Origin: VXYL01 sp965199915
GTDB lineage: Bacteria > Pseudomonadota > Gammaproteobacteria > Pseudomonadales > Azotimanducaceae
Direction: 5' to 3'
DNA length: 64,000 nucleotides
Assembly (NCBI GenBank): GCA_965199915.1
Contig: OZ241348.1
Span: forward strand, 1,364,001 to 1,428,000
In this document: piece by piece, positions 49,143-58,202 of the stretch
Position numbering within the stretch: position 1 is the first letter of the stretch
Layout of the letters: each line of letters begins with the position of its first letter
Notes under the pieces: generated by a model
Database searches by the model: none
Told to the model about the DNA's origin: nothing
What the model saw: only the letters and a program-made list of their open reading frames with translations
Translations under genes and position numbers: made by a program

Positions 49143-51037
49143 CCGACGACTCCGCGCTCCCGCGCGCAGCCTACGGCACTTGGGCGTCGCCCATCGACGC
49201 CGGACTCGTGGCGACGGCTTCCACGCGCTACGGCAACCTGCGCGCCGGCGACGGTGCGTTGTACTGGCTGGAGGCGCGGCCGCTCGAGCGCGGCCGCTCC
49301 GCCTTGGTTCGCCACGGCCGCGACGGCCGCTCGGAGTTGACGCCGGCGGCCTTCGACGCGCGCAGCCGCGTGTACGAGTACGGCGGCGGCGCGTTTTGCG
49401 TCGGCGCTCGGGAAGTCTATTTCGTGAACAATTCCGATCAGAACATTCACGCCGCGCCGCTGCGCGGGGTGCCGGAGGCTGGCGCGCCGAGGGCGGTCAC
49501 CCAAGGTACGCAAGACGAACGCTTTGGGGATCTGGTTTGGGATGGCGCCGCGGTTCTCGCCGTGCGCGAGACGCATGGCGGCGGCGCCGAGCCGACCCAC
49601 GATTTGGTGCGCGTGGACGTCGCCGGCGGGGAAGTCCGCGTGCTGCACCGCGGCCACGACTTCTACGCGGCGCCGACGCCCGCGCCGCATGGACGCCTGG
49701 CGTTTCTCGTTTGGGATCATCCCAACATGCCTTGGGACGGCACGCAGCTTGTGGTCGCCGACTACAAGAACGGCCGCATCCACGACGCCACCGTGATCGC
49801 CGGCGGCGCGGCGGAGTCGATCGTCCAGCCCGCGTGGTGCGGGAAGCGGTTGTTGTTCGCGTCCGATGCGCGCGGTTACTGGAACCTGCACGCCTACGAC
49901 GAATCCGGCGTGTATCCGGTATTCGTGGAAGCGGCCGAACACGCCGGCCCGGCATGGCTGCTCGGCGCACCGCACTACGTTGTGGTCGGCGCGCGGCACG
50001 CGGTGGTTCGGCGCGTGCAAGATGGCGTGCAATCCTTGGCCGTGGTCGACTTGGAGCGGGGCTTCGGCAGCCCGTTGCACGACGCTTGTTCCTCGTACGG
50101 CGACCTCGCCCGCACCGAACGCGGCGTCGCCTTCATCGCCGGCGCGTCTGATCTGCCCCCGCGGGTGGTGGAACTCGACCTCGGCAGCCGGGAGCTCGCC
50201 GTGGTCGACGGACCCGGTGCGCCAGCCGTGGCAGCGAGCGCGATCAGCCTCCCCGAGGCCATCACCTTCCGCTCCGGCAACACCGACGCCCATGCGTTCT
50301 TCTACCCGCCGCGCAACGGCCTGCGTCAAGGCCTCGCCGGGGAATTGCCGCCGCTCTTGGTGACCACGCACGGCGGCCCGACGAGCGCCGCTTCCGCCGA
50401 CCTCTCGTGGCGCGTGCAGTTCTACACCTCGCGCGGCTGGGCGGTGGCCGACGTGAACTACCGCGGCAGCACCGGCTACGGGCGGGCGTACCGCGAACAG
50501 TTGAACGGCGCGTGGGGCGTGGCCGATGTGGAGGACTGCGTCGCCTGCGTGCGGCACTTGGCGGCCGAAGGCCGGGTGGACGCGAGCCGCGTGGCGATTC
50601 GCGGCGGCAGCGCCGGCGGCTACACGACGCTGGCGGCGCTCGCGTTCACCGACGCGTTTCGGGCCGGCGCCAGCCACTACGGCATTGGCGACTTGGCGGC
50701 GCTCGACCGCGACACGCACAAATTCGAATCGCGCTACGTCGGCACCCTGACTGGCGGCGGCGACGCGATAGAAGCGCGGTCGCCGCTGCGCCACGCGGAG
50801 CGTCTGAATTGCCCGGTGATCTTCCTGCAAGGCGCCGACGACAAGATCGTGCCGCCCGACCAAGCCGCGACCATGCGCGACGCCTTGGCGGCAAAGGGCA
50901 TCGCCGTGGAACACCTCCTGTTCAAAGGCGAAGGGCACGGCTTTCGCCAAGCGAAGAACATCCGCCGCGCCGTGGAAGCGGAGCACGCCTTCTTCCAGAA
51001 AGTGCTTGGCATCGGGCCAGGCGGGGACGCCGCATGA
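49139..51037 (+). CDS. S9-family serine peptidase (acylaminoacyl/prolyl oligopeptidase type)
   Basis: A 632-residue enzyme with an N-terminal beta-propeller and a C-terminal alpha/beta hydrolase domain. Nucleophile S491 in RGGSAGGYTT, acid in GADDKIVPP, base in KGEGHGFRQ; oxyanion region HGGPTSAAS. It cleaves short peptides, often after acylated N-terminal residues or proline. GTG 49139 overlaps the GNAT stop by 4 bp, and its stop overlaps the ddl start by 4 bp. N-terminal acetylation next to an acyl-peptide hydrolase is a suggestive pairing. Confidence 0.92.
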   Translation: MTDDSALPRAAYGTWASPIDAGLVATASTRYGNLRAGDGALYWLEARPLERGRSALVRHGRDGRSELTPAAFDARSRVYEYGGGAFCVGAREVYFVNNSDQNIHAAPLRGVPEAGAPRAVTQGTQDERFGDLVWDGAAVLAVRETHGGGAEPTHDLVRVDVAGGEVRVLHRGHDFYAAPTPAPHGRLAFLVWDHPNMPWDGTQLVVADYKNGRIHDATVIAGGAAESIVQPAWCGKRLLFASDARGYWNLHAYDESGVYPVFVEAAEHAGPAWLLGAPHYVVVGARHAVVRRVQDGVQSLAVVDLERGFGSPLHDACSSYGDLARTERGVAFIAGASDLPPRVVELDLGSRELAVVDGPGAPAVAASAISLPEAITFRSGNTDAHAFFYPPRNGLRQGLAGELPPLLVTTHGGPTSAASADLSWRVQFYTSRGWAVADVNYRGSTGYGRAYREQLNGAWGVADVEDCVACVRHLAAEGRVDASRVAIRGGSAGGYTTLAALAFTDAFRAGASHYGIGDLAALDRDTHKFESRYVGTLTGGGDAIEARSPLRHAERLNCPVIFLQGADDKIVPPDQAATMRDALAAKGIAVEHLLFKGEGHGFRQAKNIRRAVEAEHAFFQKVLGIGPGGDAA

Positions 51038-52002
51038 AGGTGGCGGTGCTGGCCGGCGGCGCGTCCGCCGAGGCCGAGGTGTCCCGGTCGTCCGCGGCGG
51101 GAGTCGCCAAAGCGCTGACGACACGCGGCCACGACGTGGTGACGACGGAAGCGGACGCCGGACTGGTGGATGCCCTGCGCGCTTTTGGCCCGGACGTGGT
51201 GTTTCCGATGCTGCACGGGCCGCCCGGCGAGGACGGCACCGTGCAGGGGCTGCTGGCCATGCTCGGCCTGCCTTTCGTGGGCAGCGATGTGCGCGGCTGC
51301 GCGCTGGCCATGGACAAGCATGTGGCCAAGGCGCTGTTTCGCGCCGAGAGTTTGCCGGTCGCCGACGACGTGCTGGTTGCGCCGGGCGCCCACCCGGAAA
51401 CAGCTGCCCGCATGGTGGTGGCCGCCCTCGGCGAGCGCGTGGTCGTCAAACCGTTGCGCCAAGGCTCCGCGCTCGGCTTGACGCCTCTGCCCGACGGCGG
51501 CGACTTGGTGGCGCCGCTGCGGCAAGCGCTGGCGTTCGGCGACGGTGCGCTGGTGGAGCGTTTCGAGGACGGCCGGGAAATCACGGTGGGCGTGCTCGAC
51601 GAGCACGGCGCAACGCCGGTGCCGCTGCCCGTGATCGAAATCGTCGTGGCGGCGGGCGAGTGGTACGACTACGACAACCGCTACACGCCCGGCAAGAGCG
51701 AGCATGTGACCCCGGACTTGCCGGCCGGTCGCCTGCAGACGCTGCAACAACACGCGCTGCGAGCCCATCGCTGCCTTGGCCTGCGCGACTTTTCGCGCGC
51801 CGACTTCGTAGTGGGCGAGCGGATCCGGCTCTTGGAGGTGAACACGCTGCCCGGCATGACGCCCACCAGCCTGTACCCGGACGCCTGCCGCATGATGGGA
51901 ATGGACTTCAGCGAACTTGCCGACCGGTTGGTGCGGAGCGCTCGGCGGCGCGGCGCGGAGTCGGTCGGTGGCGCGCGCAGTCCGGGAAGCGAGACGACGT
52001 AA
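51034..52002 (+). CDS. ddl: D-alanine--D-alanine ligase
   Basis: A 322-residue ATP-grasp ligase making D-Ala-D-Ala for peptidoglycan. VAVLAGGASAEAEVSRSSA is the N-terminal substrate loop, MLHGPPGEDGTVQGLL the family signature, KPLRQGSALGLT the ATP-grasp loop, WYDYDNRYTPGKSEH the omega loop and LLEVNTLPGMTPTSLYP the metal site. It overlaps the S9 peptidase stop by 4 bp, outside the usual mur/fts cluster. Convergent with the DUF1080 gene across a terminator. Confidence 0.94.
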   Translation: MKVAVLAGGASAEAEVSRSSAAGVAKALTTRGHDVVTTEADAGLVDALRAFGPDVVFPMLHGPPGEDGTVQGLLAMLGLPFVGSDVRGCALAMDKHVAKALFRAESLPVADDVLVAPGAHPETAARMVVAALGERVVVKPLRQGSALGLTPLPDGGDLVAPLRQALAFGDGALVERFEDGREITVGVLDEHGATPVPLPVIEIVVAAGEWYDYDNRYTPGKSEHVTPDLPAGRLQTLQQHALRAHRCLGLRDFSRADFVVGERIRLLEVNTLPGMTPTSLYPDACRMMGMDFSELADRLVRSARRRGAESVGGARSPGSETT

Positions 52003-52004
52003 AC

Positions 52005-52027
52005 CGGGGAATACTTGAGCTTCCCCG
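52005..52027 (+). terminator. Hairpin terminator between convergent genes
   Basis: CGGGGAA, a 9-base loop, TTCCCCG, three bases after the ddl stop and 8 bases before the stop of the convergent gene. A 7-bp stem with no strong U-run on the plus side; it may serve both directions. Confidence 0.5.
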
Positions 52028-52034
52028 CAACGGA

Positions 52035-52799
52035 TTATTCCGCCACGAAACTGCGAATCGGGCGCAGCCAGATGTTGCGGAAGCGCACCGGGTCGCCGTG
52101 GTCTTGCAGAACCAGCGGCCCGGTGGGGCCGTGCGGCTCGTCGTAGCTGGCGAGCGCGCGGTGCGCGGTGGGGCCTTGCATTCGCTGCCGGTGGTGGACG
52201 AGCACGCCGTTGTGCAGCACGGTCATGTAGGCGGGCGACGCGAGCACGCGGCCCTCGTAGACCGGCGCCTCGAACACGATGTCGTAGACGTGCCACTCGC
52301 CCGGCGGCACGCAGGCGTTCGCCAACGGCGGGTACTGGCCGTAAATGGCGGCGGTGAGGCCGTCGGCGTAGGTGCGGTTTTCGTAGCCGTCGAGCACCTG
52401 CACTTCGTACAGACCGAGCAGGAAGACGCCGCTGTTGCCGCGTCCCTGGCTGTCCGCACGGATGGCGGTGGGCGCGCGCCATTCGACGTGCAATTGACAA
52501 CTGCCAAAGGCTTCTGCGGTGTGGATGTCGCCGCTGCCGGGCGACACCTCGACGGCGGCGCCATCCACCAGCGTCCAAGCCGCCGGGCCGCCGCCGCGCC
52601 CGCGCCAAGCGTCCAAACCGGCGCCGTCGAACAACACCACGGCGTCCGATGGCGGGCGGCCCGCTTGCGCCGGCGTGGATGGCGTCACCACTGGCGGCGG
52701 CGGCCGGTCGACGTCGTGGACGCGCCACTTCGAGTTCGGCAGCACCGGCGTGTCGCGGTAGCCCTTGGGCAGTTCGCGAATGGGTTTGTCGCGTGCCAT
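52035..52799 (-). CDS. DUF1080 (3-keto-disaccharide hydrolase-like) protein
   Basis: A 254-residue protein of the DUF1080/concanavalin-like fold: VVLFDGAGLDAWRGRG, FGSCQLHVEWRAPT, GNSGVFLLGLYEVQVLDGYEN, GEWHVYDIVFEAP, VLQDHGDPVRFRNIWLRPI. These residues line the beta-sandwich groove of 3-keto-glucoside hydrolases. Relatives are usually exported; I see no classical signal here, only a polar proline-rich N terminus. Starts at ATG 52799 after AGGACGG. No sugar-oxidising partner gene is nearby. Confidence 0.83.
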   Translation of the reverse strand: MARDKPIRELPKGYRDTPVLPNSKWRVHDVDRPPPPVVTPSTPAQAGRPPSDAVVLFDGAGLDAWRGRGGGPAAWTLVDGAAVEVSPGSGDIHTAEAFGSCQLHVEWRAPTAIRADSQGRGNSGVFLLGLYEVQVLDGYENRTYADGLTAAIYGQYPPLANACVPPGEWHVYDIVFEAPVYEGRVLASPAYMTVLHNGVLVHHRQRMQGPTAHRALASYDEPHGPTGPLVLQDHGDPVRFRNIWLRPIRSFVAE

Positions 52800-52829
52800 G
52801 TTGTCCGTCCTGTCAGCCAAGCATGCCGG

Positions 52830-54119
52830 CTACAGGATGTAGCCGCGTTCGTTGTGCGACACCAGATCCAAGCCCTCGGTCTCGTCCTCGGCGGAAACGC
52901 GGTTGCCCACCAGCGCGTCCGTGGCCTTGAGAATGACCCAAGTGACGAACGCCGTGTAGAAGAGCACCGCGACCACGCCAAGGGCTTGCACGCCGAGCTG
53001 TGGAACGATGTCGATTTCCACTTGGCCGCTGAAGACGCCAAGGGCGTTGCTCGCGAACACGCCGGTGAGAATGGTGCCCAACGCGCCGCCGACGGCATGC
53101 ACAGGGAAGACGTCCAACGAATCGTCGATGCGCAGGGTGCGCTTGATGAAGTTCGTGGCCGCGAAGCACACGCCCCCGGCGGCCATGCCAATCACCAGCG
53201 CCGCCGCCGGGCCAACGAATCCGGACGCCGGCGTGATGGTGCCCAGACCCGCCACCATGCCGGTGACCGCGCCCAAGGCACTCGGCTTGCCGTAGCGGAT
53301 CCACTCGATGACAAGCCAAGTGAACGCGCCGGCGGCGGCCGAGATGTGCGTCACCGCAATCGCCATGGCCGCGTCGCCGTTGGCGGCCAGCGCGCTGCCG
53401 CCGTTGAAGCCGAACCACCCCACCCACAACATCGCCGCGCCGGTGATCGTGAGCGTCATGTTGTGCGGCGGCTGCATGTGGTCGGGAAATCCGCGCCGGG
53501 GGCCGAGCGTCATCGCCGCCACCACCGCCGCGGTGCCGGCGGTCAGATGCACCACCGCGCCGCCGGCGAAGTCCAGAATTCCCCAGTCGTCCACGCCAAG
53601 CCAGCCGCCGCCCCAAACCCAGTGCGCGACCGGGGCGTAGACCAGCAGCGACCACGCGCCGGCGAACAGCAACACCGCGGAGAAGCGCATGCGCTCGGCG
53701 AAACCGCCGACGATGAGCGCCGGCGTGATGATGGCGAACGTGAGCTGGAACGTGGCGAAGATGGACTCGGGAATCGTTCCGGTGAGGGAGTCTTCAGTGA
53801 CGCCGTTGTAGAACACCTTGTTCAGACCGCCGACAACGCCGCCCCAGTCGTCGCCAAACGCCAAGCTGTAGCCGGCCACCAGCCAGAGGATGGTGACGAG
53901 GCAGGTGATGGCGAAACACTGCATGAGCACCGACAGCACATTGCCCGAGCGCACCAGGCCGCCGTAGAACAAGGCGAGGCCCGGAACGGTCATGAACAAC
54001 ACCAAGGCGGTGGCGGCGAGGATCCACGCGGTGTCGCCACTGTTCGGCGCATCGCCGGCCCACGCCAAGCCGGCGCACAGCGCCGCCGCAACGCCGATCG
54101 TTCGCGCACACGTCTTCAA
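52830..54119 (-). CDS. amt: Ammonium transporter (Amt family), TTG start
   Basis: A 429-residue inner-membrane channel with signal sequence and 11 helices. Recognisable: LALFYGGLVRSGNVLS, DFAGGAVVHLTAGTAAVVAA, HNMTLTITGAAMLWVGWFGFNGGS, and a histidine-containing pore helix region DVFPVHAVGGALGTILTG. It conducts NH3/NH4+ for nitrogen assimilation. The start is TTG at 54119, decided by the strong GGGAGGTG 6 bp upstream; the longer in-frame ATG at 54290 lies in repeat sequence. No glnK gene follows. Confidence 0.93.
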   Translation of the reverse strand: MKTCARTIGVAAALCAGLAWAGDAPNSGDTAWILAATALVLFMTVPGLALFYGGLVRSGNVLSVLMQCFAITCLVTILWLVAGYSLAFGDDWGGVVGGLNKVFYNGVTEDSLTGTIPESIFATFQLTFAIITPALIVGGFAERMRFSAVLLFAGAWSLLVYAPVAHWVWGGGWLGVDDWGILDFAGGAVVHLTAGTAAVVAAMTLGPRRGFPDHMQPPHNMTLTITGAAMLWVGWFGFNGGSALAANGDAAMAIAVTHISAAAGAFTWLVIEWIRYGKPSALGAVTGMVAGLGTITPASGFVGPAAALVIGMAAGGVCFAATNFIKRTLRIDDSLDVFPVHAVGGALGTILTGVFASNALGVFSGQVEIDIVPQLGVQALGVVAVLFYTAFVTWVILKATDALVGNRVSAEDETEGLDLVSHNERGYIL

Positions 54120-54250
54120 GCGACACCTCCCTTCCCCGGCGCGGGTCCCGCGCCTTGCACATCCGCAATGCTGCCGCTTGCCGCCAACCAACGCAAGCGC
54201 CGAGCAAAACCCCGCTTCAACGCCGCCCCCCTCCCATGCGAACCAACCCG

Positions 54251-54342
54251 TGCGCAGAGTTCGCGCAGCAAACCCAAACGCTCCCCGCACAACGCGCCCA
54301 GAGTTCGCGCAGCGAACTCAAACGCGCCCCGCAGGGCGCACC
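54251..54342 (-). repeat. Degenerate tandem copies of the palindromic mobile repeat
   Basis: On the minus strand: TGCGCCCTGCGGGGCGCG, then GAGTTCGC-TGC-GCGAACTC, then a second, weaker unit GCGGGGAGCG with GGGTTTGC-TGC-GCGAACTC. The hairpin matches GAGTTTGC/GCAAACTC of the intact copies with a paired T-A to C-G change, so base pairing is conserved. It supplies the last codons and stop of pyrD. Confidence 0.72.
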
Positions 54343-55355
54343 GACAGCAAACGCCGGGGCAAGCCAAAGCCGCGGTAGATCATTCCCGTGTAAACCTGCA
54401 CCAAGTCCGCTCCGGCGTCCCGCAACGCGCGCATGTCGACCGCGCTGCTTACGCCACCCACGCCGATCAGCATGGGGTCGTCGCCGACAAAGCGCCGCAA
54501 GCGCCGCACGGTTTCCAGCGCGAGCGTCCGCAACGGCGCGCCGGAAAGTCCGCCGGCTTGCGCTGCGTGTTTGCCCCGCAACGCGCGCGGGCGCGTCAGC
54601 GTGGTGTTGACGGCAACCAAGCCGTCGGCGCCGGCGCCAAGGGCCGCGGCCGCCGCGGCCTCCAACGCGTTGCCGTCCAAGTCCGGCGAGACCTTCACCA
54701 ACAGCGGCTTGGGCTTGTCGGCGCGAGCGGTCAAGCGCTTGCGGGCGGCCACCAACTCCGTAGTCAACACCCGCACCGCGGTCTCCGCCTGCAGGTCGCG
54801 CAAGCCCGGCGTGTTGGGCGAGGAAACGTTGACCGTCACGAAGTCCGCCACGTTGTAGAGCGCCTCGAAGCAGGCGAGATGGTCGCGTCCCGCGTCGGCC
54901 AAGGGCGTGTCGAGATTCTTGCCGATGTTCACACCCACCGGCACGCCTTCGCGGCGCGCCGGCGGCATGGCCCGGTAGCGCCGCAAGTTGGCCGCCACCG
55001 CCGCCGCACCCGCGCTGTTGAAGCCCATGCGGTTGATCAACGCCGCGTTCGCACGCAGACGATACAGCCGCGGCTTGGGGTTGCCGGCTTGCGGGCGCGG
55101 GGTGACCGTGCCCACTTCCACAAAGCCGAAACCGAGTTTCGCCAAGCCCGCCACCGCCACGGCGTCCTTGTCCAAACCAGCGGCAACGCCCAGCCGATTC
55201 GGAAAGCGGACGCCGCCAAGCACCACCGGCGGCTGGCCAGGCGGCAAGCGGCGAAACAACGCCGGGTGCCGCAGCGCCGCCAACGCCAAGGCATGCGCCG
55301 CCTCCGGCGGCAGCGCGAACAGGAAGGGACGCAACAGGCGATAGGCGCCCGCCAT
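54318..55355 (-). CDS. pyrD: Dihydroorotate dehydrogenase (quinone), class 2
   Basis: A 345-residue flavoprotein oxidising dihydroorotate to orotate with quinone, in pyrimidine synthesis. The N-terminal membrane-associating helix (LLRPFLFALPPEAAHALAL) marks class 2. GLDKDAVAVAGLAKLGFGFVE, GVNIGKN, VNVSSPNTPGLR (catalytic Ser) and GVGGVSSAVDMRALRDAGAD bind FMN and substrate. ATG 55355 fits family alignment. The C terminus (RLLSVRPAGRV) is encoded by a degenerate mobile repeat. It follows pepN by 10 bp, an order seen in Escherichia coli and relatives. Confidence 0.95.
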   Translation of the reverse strand: MAGAYRLLRPFLFALPPEAAHALALAALRHPALFRRLPPGQPPVVLGGVRFPNRLGVAAGLDKDAVAVAGLAKLGFGFVEVGTVTPRPQAGNPKPRLYRLRANAALINRMGFNSAGAAAVAANLRRYRAMPPARREGVPVGVNIGKNLDTPLADAGRDHLACFEALYNVADFVTVNVSSPNTPGLRDLQAETAVRVLTTELVAARKRLTARADKPKPLLVKVSPDLDGNALEAAAAAALGAGADGLVAVNTTLTRPRALRGKHAAQAGGLSGAPLRTLALETVRRLRRFVGDDPMLIGVGGVSSAVDMRALRDAGADLVQVYTGMIYRGFGLPRRLLSVRPAGRV

Positions 55356-55365
55356 GCCGGCCCCG

Positions 55366-58065
55366 CTAATCCGGTGCGTCGGCGAGCCCTTTGTCCACCA
55401 CCTCGCGCACATCGGGGGAGACCTCGCGCTCGCCGATGAAGCGGAGGGCGTCGCGCAGCTGGCGCGCCCGTCCGGCGTCGAATCGCGGCCACTCCGTGAG
55501 CTTCTTCGCCAACGCCGAGGCGATTTGCGGATTGAGCGGGTCCAACATGCGCACGCGCTCCGCCAGCCAGCGGTAGCCGGCGCCGTCCTCGGCGTGGAAG
55601 TTGCGCACGTTCCTGGTGAAGGCGCCGAACACGCTGCGCACCTTGTCCGGGTTCTTCTTGTCGAACGCGACGTGGCGCTCCAGCGCGTCCACCCGCTCGA
55701 TGCCCCCCGGCAGCGGACACCGCGCCTGCGCGGCGAACCATGCGTTCACCACCAGCGCTTCGGACGCCCAACGTTCGTAAAACGCCGCGATGTGCTTGTC
55801 TTTGGCGTCTTTCGACAAGGAGCGGAGGCCCAGCAGGCCGGCGAAGGCGGCCAAGCGGTCCGTGAGGTTGTCCGCGTTGGCGAGCGCCTCTCCAAGCATC
55901 CGTGCGGCGTGCGCCGGATCGCGCTCGTCCAAATTTCGCAACATGTACCAGAGTGCGCGGTGGCGCAGTTTTCGCCGCGCCATGTCCACCGCTGCCGCCC
56001 GATACGGCCCCGGCGTTGCGTTCGCCGCCGCCAACGCCGACCAGTCCACCTCGGTCGCGAGGCGGTCGGCCAGCGCGTCCCAAGCGCGGACGATGGCGAA
56101 GATGTCGGCGCCCGGTGCCCTCTCCAAGAGCGTCGTCTCCTCCGGCAAGGTGAGCAAGAGCGCCAAGAGCGCTTTGGCTTCGCCGTCGTCCGGCGCGCGC
56201 GCGGCCGCGCCGGCGATGTCTTGGAACAAACGCGCAACCTGATCTTCCAGCGCCGCCGCGTCGGGGTCGCTTTGCTCCACCCCGGCGCGGGCCAGCAGGG
56301 CGCGGACGATCAGCTCTTGGGCGGCGTCCCAGCGCGCGAAACCGTCGGTGTCGTGGACCGCCAATTGCCGCAGCGCCGCCGCCGGGCGGCGATAGCGCAC
56401 TCGCACCGGCGCGGAAAAGCCGCGCAGGAAACTCACCTGCGCGGCGCGCGGCGCGGACGGGAACGAGAGATGCGTTCTCGCCTCGGTGAGATGAACCACC
56501 ACCGTGCCGTCCCCGTTCGGGTTCTCCACCTTGGCGGCGGACTCGACGCCCGCCGCGGCGCCCGCCGCGCCCACGTCGGCGAGCAGCTCGCGGCCCTCGG
56601 CGTCCAGCAGGCCGAGCGCGATCGGAATGTGAAACGGATGCTTGCCGGGCTGCCCCGGCGACGGCGCGCACGATTGCGCGATGTCCAGCCGCAATGCACC
56701 GTCGACCCGCGTTTCGTCCACGGTGAGCAGCGGCGTGCCGGCCTGCTCGTACCAACGCCGGAACTGTGGCAGCGGCATGCCCGAGGCGTCCTCCACGGCG
56801 CGCACGAAGTCCTCGGTGGTCACCGCGTCGCCGTCGTGGCGCTCGAAGTACAGGTCCGTGCCGGCGCGGAAGGCGCCGTCGCCGACAATGGTGTGCAACA
56901 TGCGCACCACCTCGGCGCCCTTCTCGTACACCGTGGTGGTGTAGAAGTTGCTGATTTCCTGATAACTGCTCGGCCGCACCGGATGGGCGAGCGGCCCGGC
57001 GTCTTCGGCGAACTGCACAGCGCGCAGCAGATCCACGTCTTCCACGCGCTTGACGGTGCGGGAGTTCATGTCCGAGGAGAACTCGGCGTCGCGATACACC
57101 GTGAAGCCCTCTTTCAGGCTGAGCTGAAACCAGTCGCGGCAGGTGACGCGGTTGCCGGACCAGTTGTGGAAGTACTCGTGCGCCACCACCGCTTCCACGC
57201 GCTGGTAGGCGGCGTCCGTGGCGGTGTCGGGGCTGGCGAGCACGCAAGACGTGTTGAAGATGTTGAGGCCCTTGTTCTCCATCGCGCCCATGTTGAAGTC
57301 CTCGACGGCGACGATCATGAAGATGTCCAAGTCGTACTCGCGCCCGAACCGCTCTTCGTCCCAGCGCATGGCTCGTTGCAAGGCGTCCATCGCGTAGCCG
57401 CACTGGGCGATGTTGTGCGGTTCGGAATAGATGCGCAGGGCCACGCGCCGGCCGGTGCGCGTGACGAACTCGTCTTCGCGCACCGCCAGATCCCCCGCCA
57501 CCAACGCGAACAAATAGCTGGGTTTCGGGAAGGGGTCGGTCCAAGTCACGGTGCGCCGGCCGGCGGTTGTGGACTCGGCCACGAGGTTGCCATTGGAAAG
57601 CAGCACCGGATAGCGCTCGGCGTCGGCGGTGATCGTCGTGGTGAACCGCGACAACACGTCCGGGCGATCCGGGTGGTAGGTGATTCTGCGAAATCCCTCC
57701 GCCTCGCACTGCGTGCAATACATGTCGCGCGATTTGTAGAGACCCTCCAATTTGGTGTTGCGCTCGGGAGCGATGCGCGCCAACGTGTACACGCGGCAGG
57801 CCTCGGGCACGTCGAACAAGGTGAGCGTCTGGTCGTCTTGGGCGTATTCGTTGCCGGCGAGTTCGCGTCCGTCCACCGAGACGGCGACGAGGTCGATCTC
57901 TTCGCCGCGCAGCACCAGCGGGCCGTCGCCGCGGCGGCGCACCGCGAGCTCGCAGGCCACGGTGGTCTCCCCTTCTTGGATGTCGAAGGCGAGCGCGGTC
58001 TCGTCGATCGCGAACGGATACGCCTGGTAATCGCGCAGATACACCGTCTCTTGCGTGCTCGCCAT
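55366..58065 (-). CDS. pepN: Aminopeptidase N
   Basis: An 899-residue M1 zinc metallopeptidase. GAMEN is in NMGAMENKGLNIFN, and the zinc site is HEYFHNWSGN ... LKEGFTVYRD (H-E-x-x-H-x18-E). The N-terminal domain (TKLEGLYKSRDMYCTQCEAEG) is typical of the E. coli-type enzyme. It removes N-terminal residues from peptides in the cytosol. Full length. Transcribed before pyrD on the minus strand. Confidence 0.96.
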   Translation of the reverse strand: MASTQETVYLRDYQAYPFAIDETALAFDIQEGETTVACELAVRRRGDGPLVLRGEEIDLVAVSVDGRELAGNEYAQDDQTLTLFDVPEACRVYTLARIAPERNTKLEGLYKSRDMYCTQCEAEGFRRITYHPDRPDVLSRFTTTITADAERYPVLLSNGNLVAESTTAGRRTVTWTDPFPKPSYLFALVAGDLAVREDEFVTRTGRRVALRIYSEPHNIAQCGYAMDALQRAMRWDEERFGREYDLDIFMIVAVEDFNMGAMENKGLNIFNTSCVLASPDTATDAAYQRVEAVVAHEYFHNWSGNRVTCRDWFQLSLKEGFTVYRDAEFSSDMNSRTVKRVEDVDLLRAVQFAEDAGPLAHPVRPSSYQEISNFYTTTVYEKGAEVVRMLHTIVGDGAFRAGTDLYFERHDGDAVTTEDFVRAVEDASGMPLPQFRRWYEQAGTPLLTVDETRVDGALRLDIAQSCAPSPGQPGKHPFHIPIALGLLDAEGRELLADVGAAGAAAGVESAAKVENPNGDGTVVVHLTEARTHLSFPSAPRAAQVSFLRGFSAPVRVRYRRPAAALRQLAVHDTDGFARWDAAQELIVRALLARAGVEQSDPDAAALEDQVARLFQDIAGAAARAPDDGEAKALLALLLTLPEETTLLERAPGADIFAIVRAWDALADRLATEVDWSALAAANATPGPYRAAAVDMARRKLRHRALWYMLRNLDERDPAHAARMLGEALANADNLTDRLAAFAGLLGLRSLSKDAKDKHIAAFYERWASEALVVNAWFAAQARCPLPGGIERVDALERHVAFDKKNPDKVRSVFGAFTRNVRNFHAEDGAGYRWLAERVRMLDPLNPQIASALAKKLTEWPRFDAGRARQLRDALRFIGEREVSPDVREVVDKGLADAPD

Positions 58066-58202
58066 CCAGATGCTCCAAGGGTTGGACGAAGGACGCGAGC
58101 GTACGCGGTGCTAAGATCGGTCGTCAACCTTGGCGCGTCGGCCAACTTGGCTGGAGCGACGTCCAAGTTGTGCTCGGGGGCAACGGATTCACAGGCGGCG
58201 AG

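Noticed and set aside
51006..55439. Open frame of more than 1400 codons across ddl, DUF1080, amt and pyrD
   Set aside because: It crosses several well-identified genes, mostly antisense, is Arg/Ala/Gly-rich and has no recognisable domain. Absence of stops is due to GC content.
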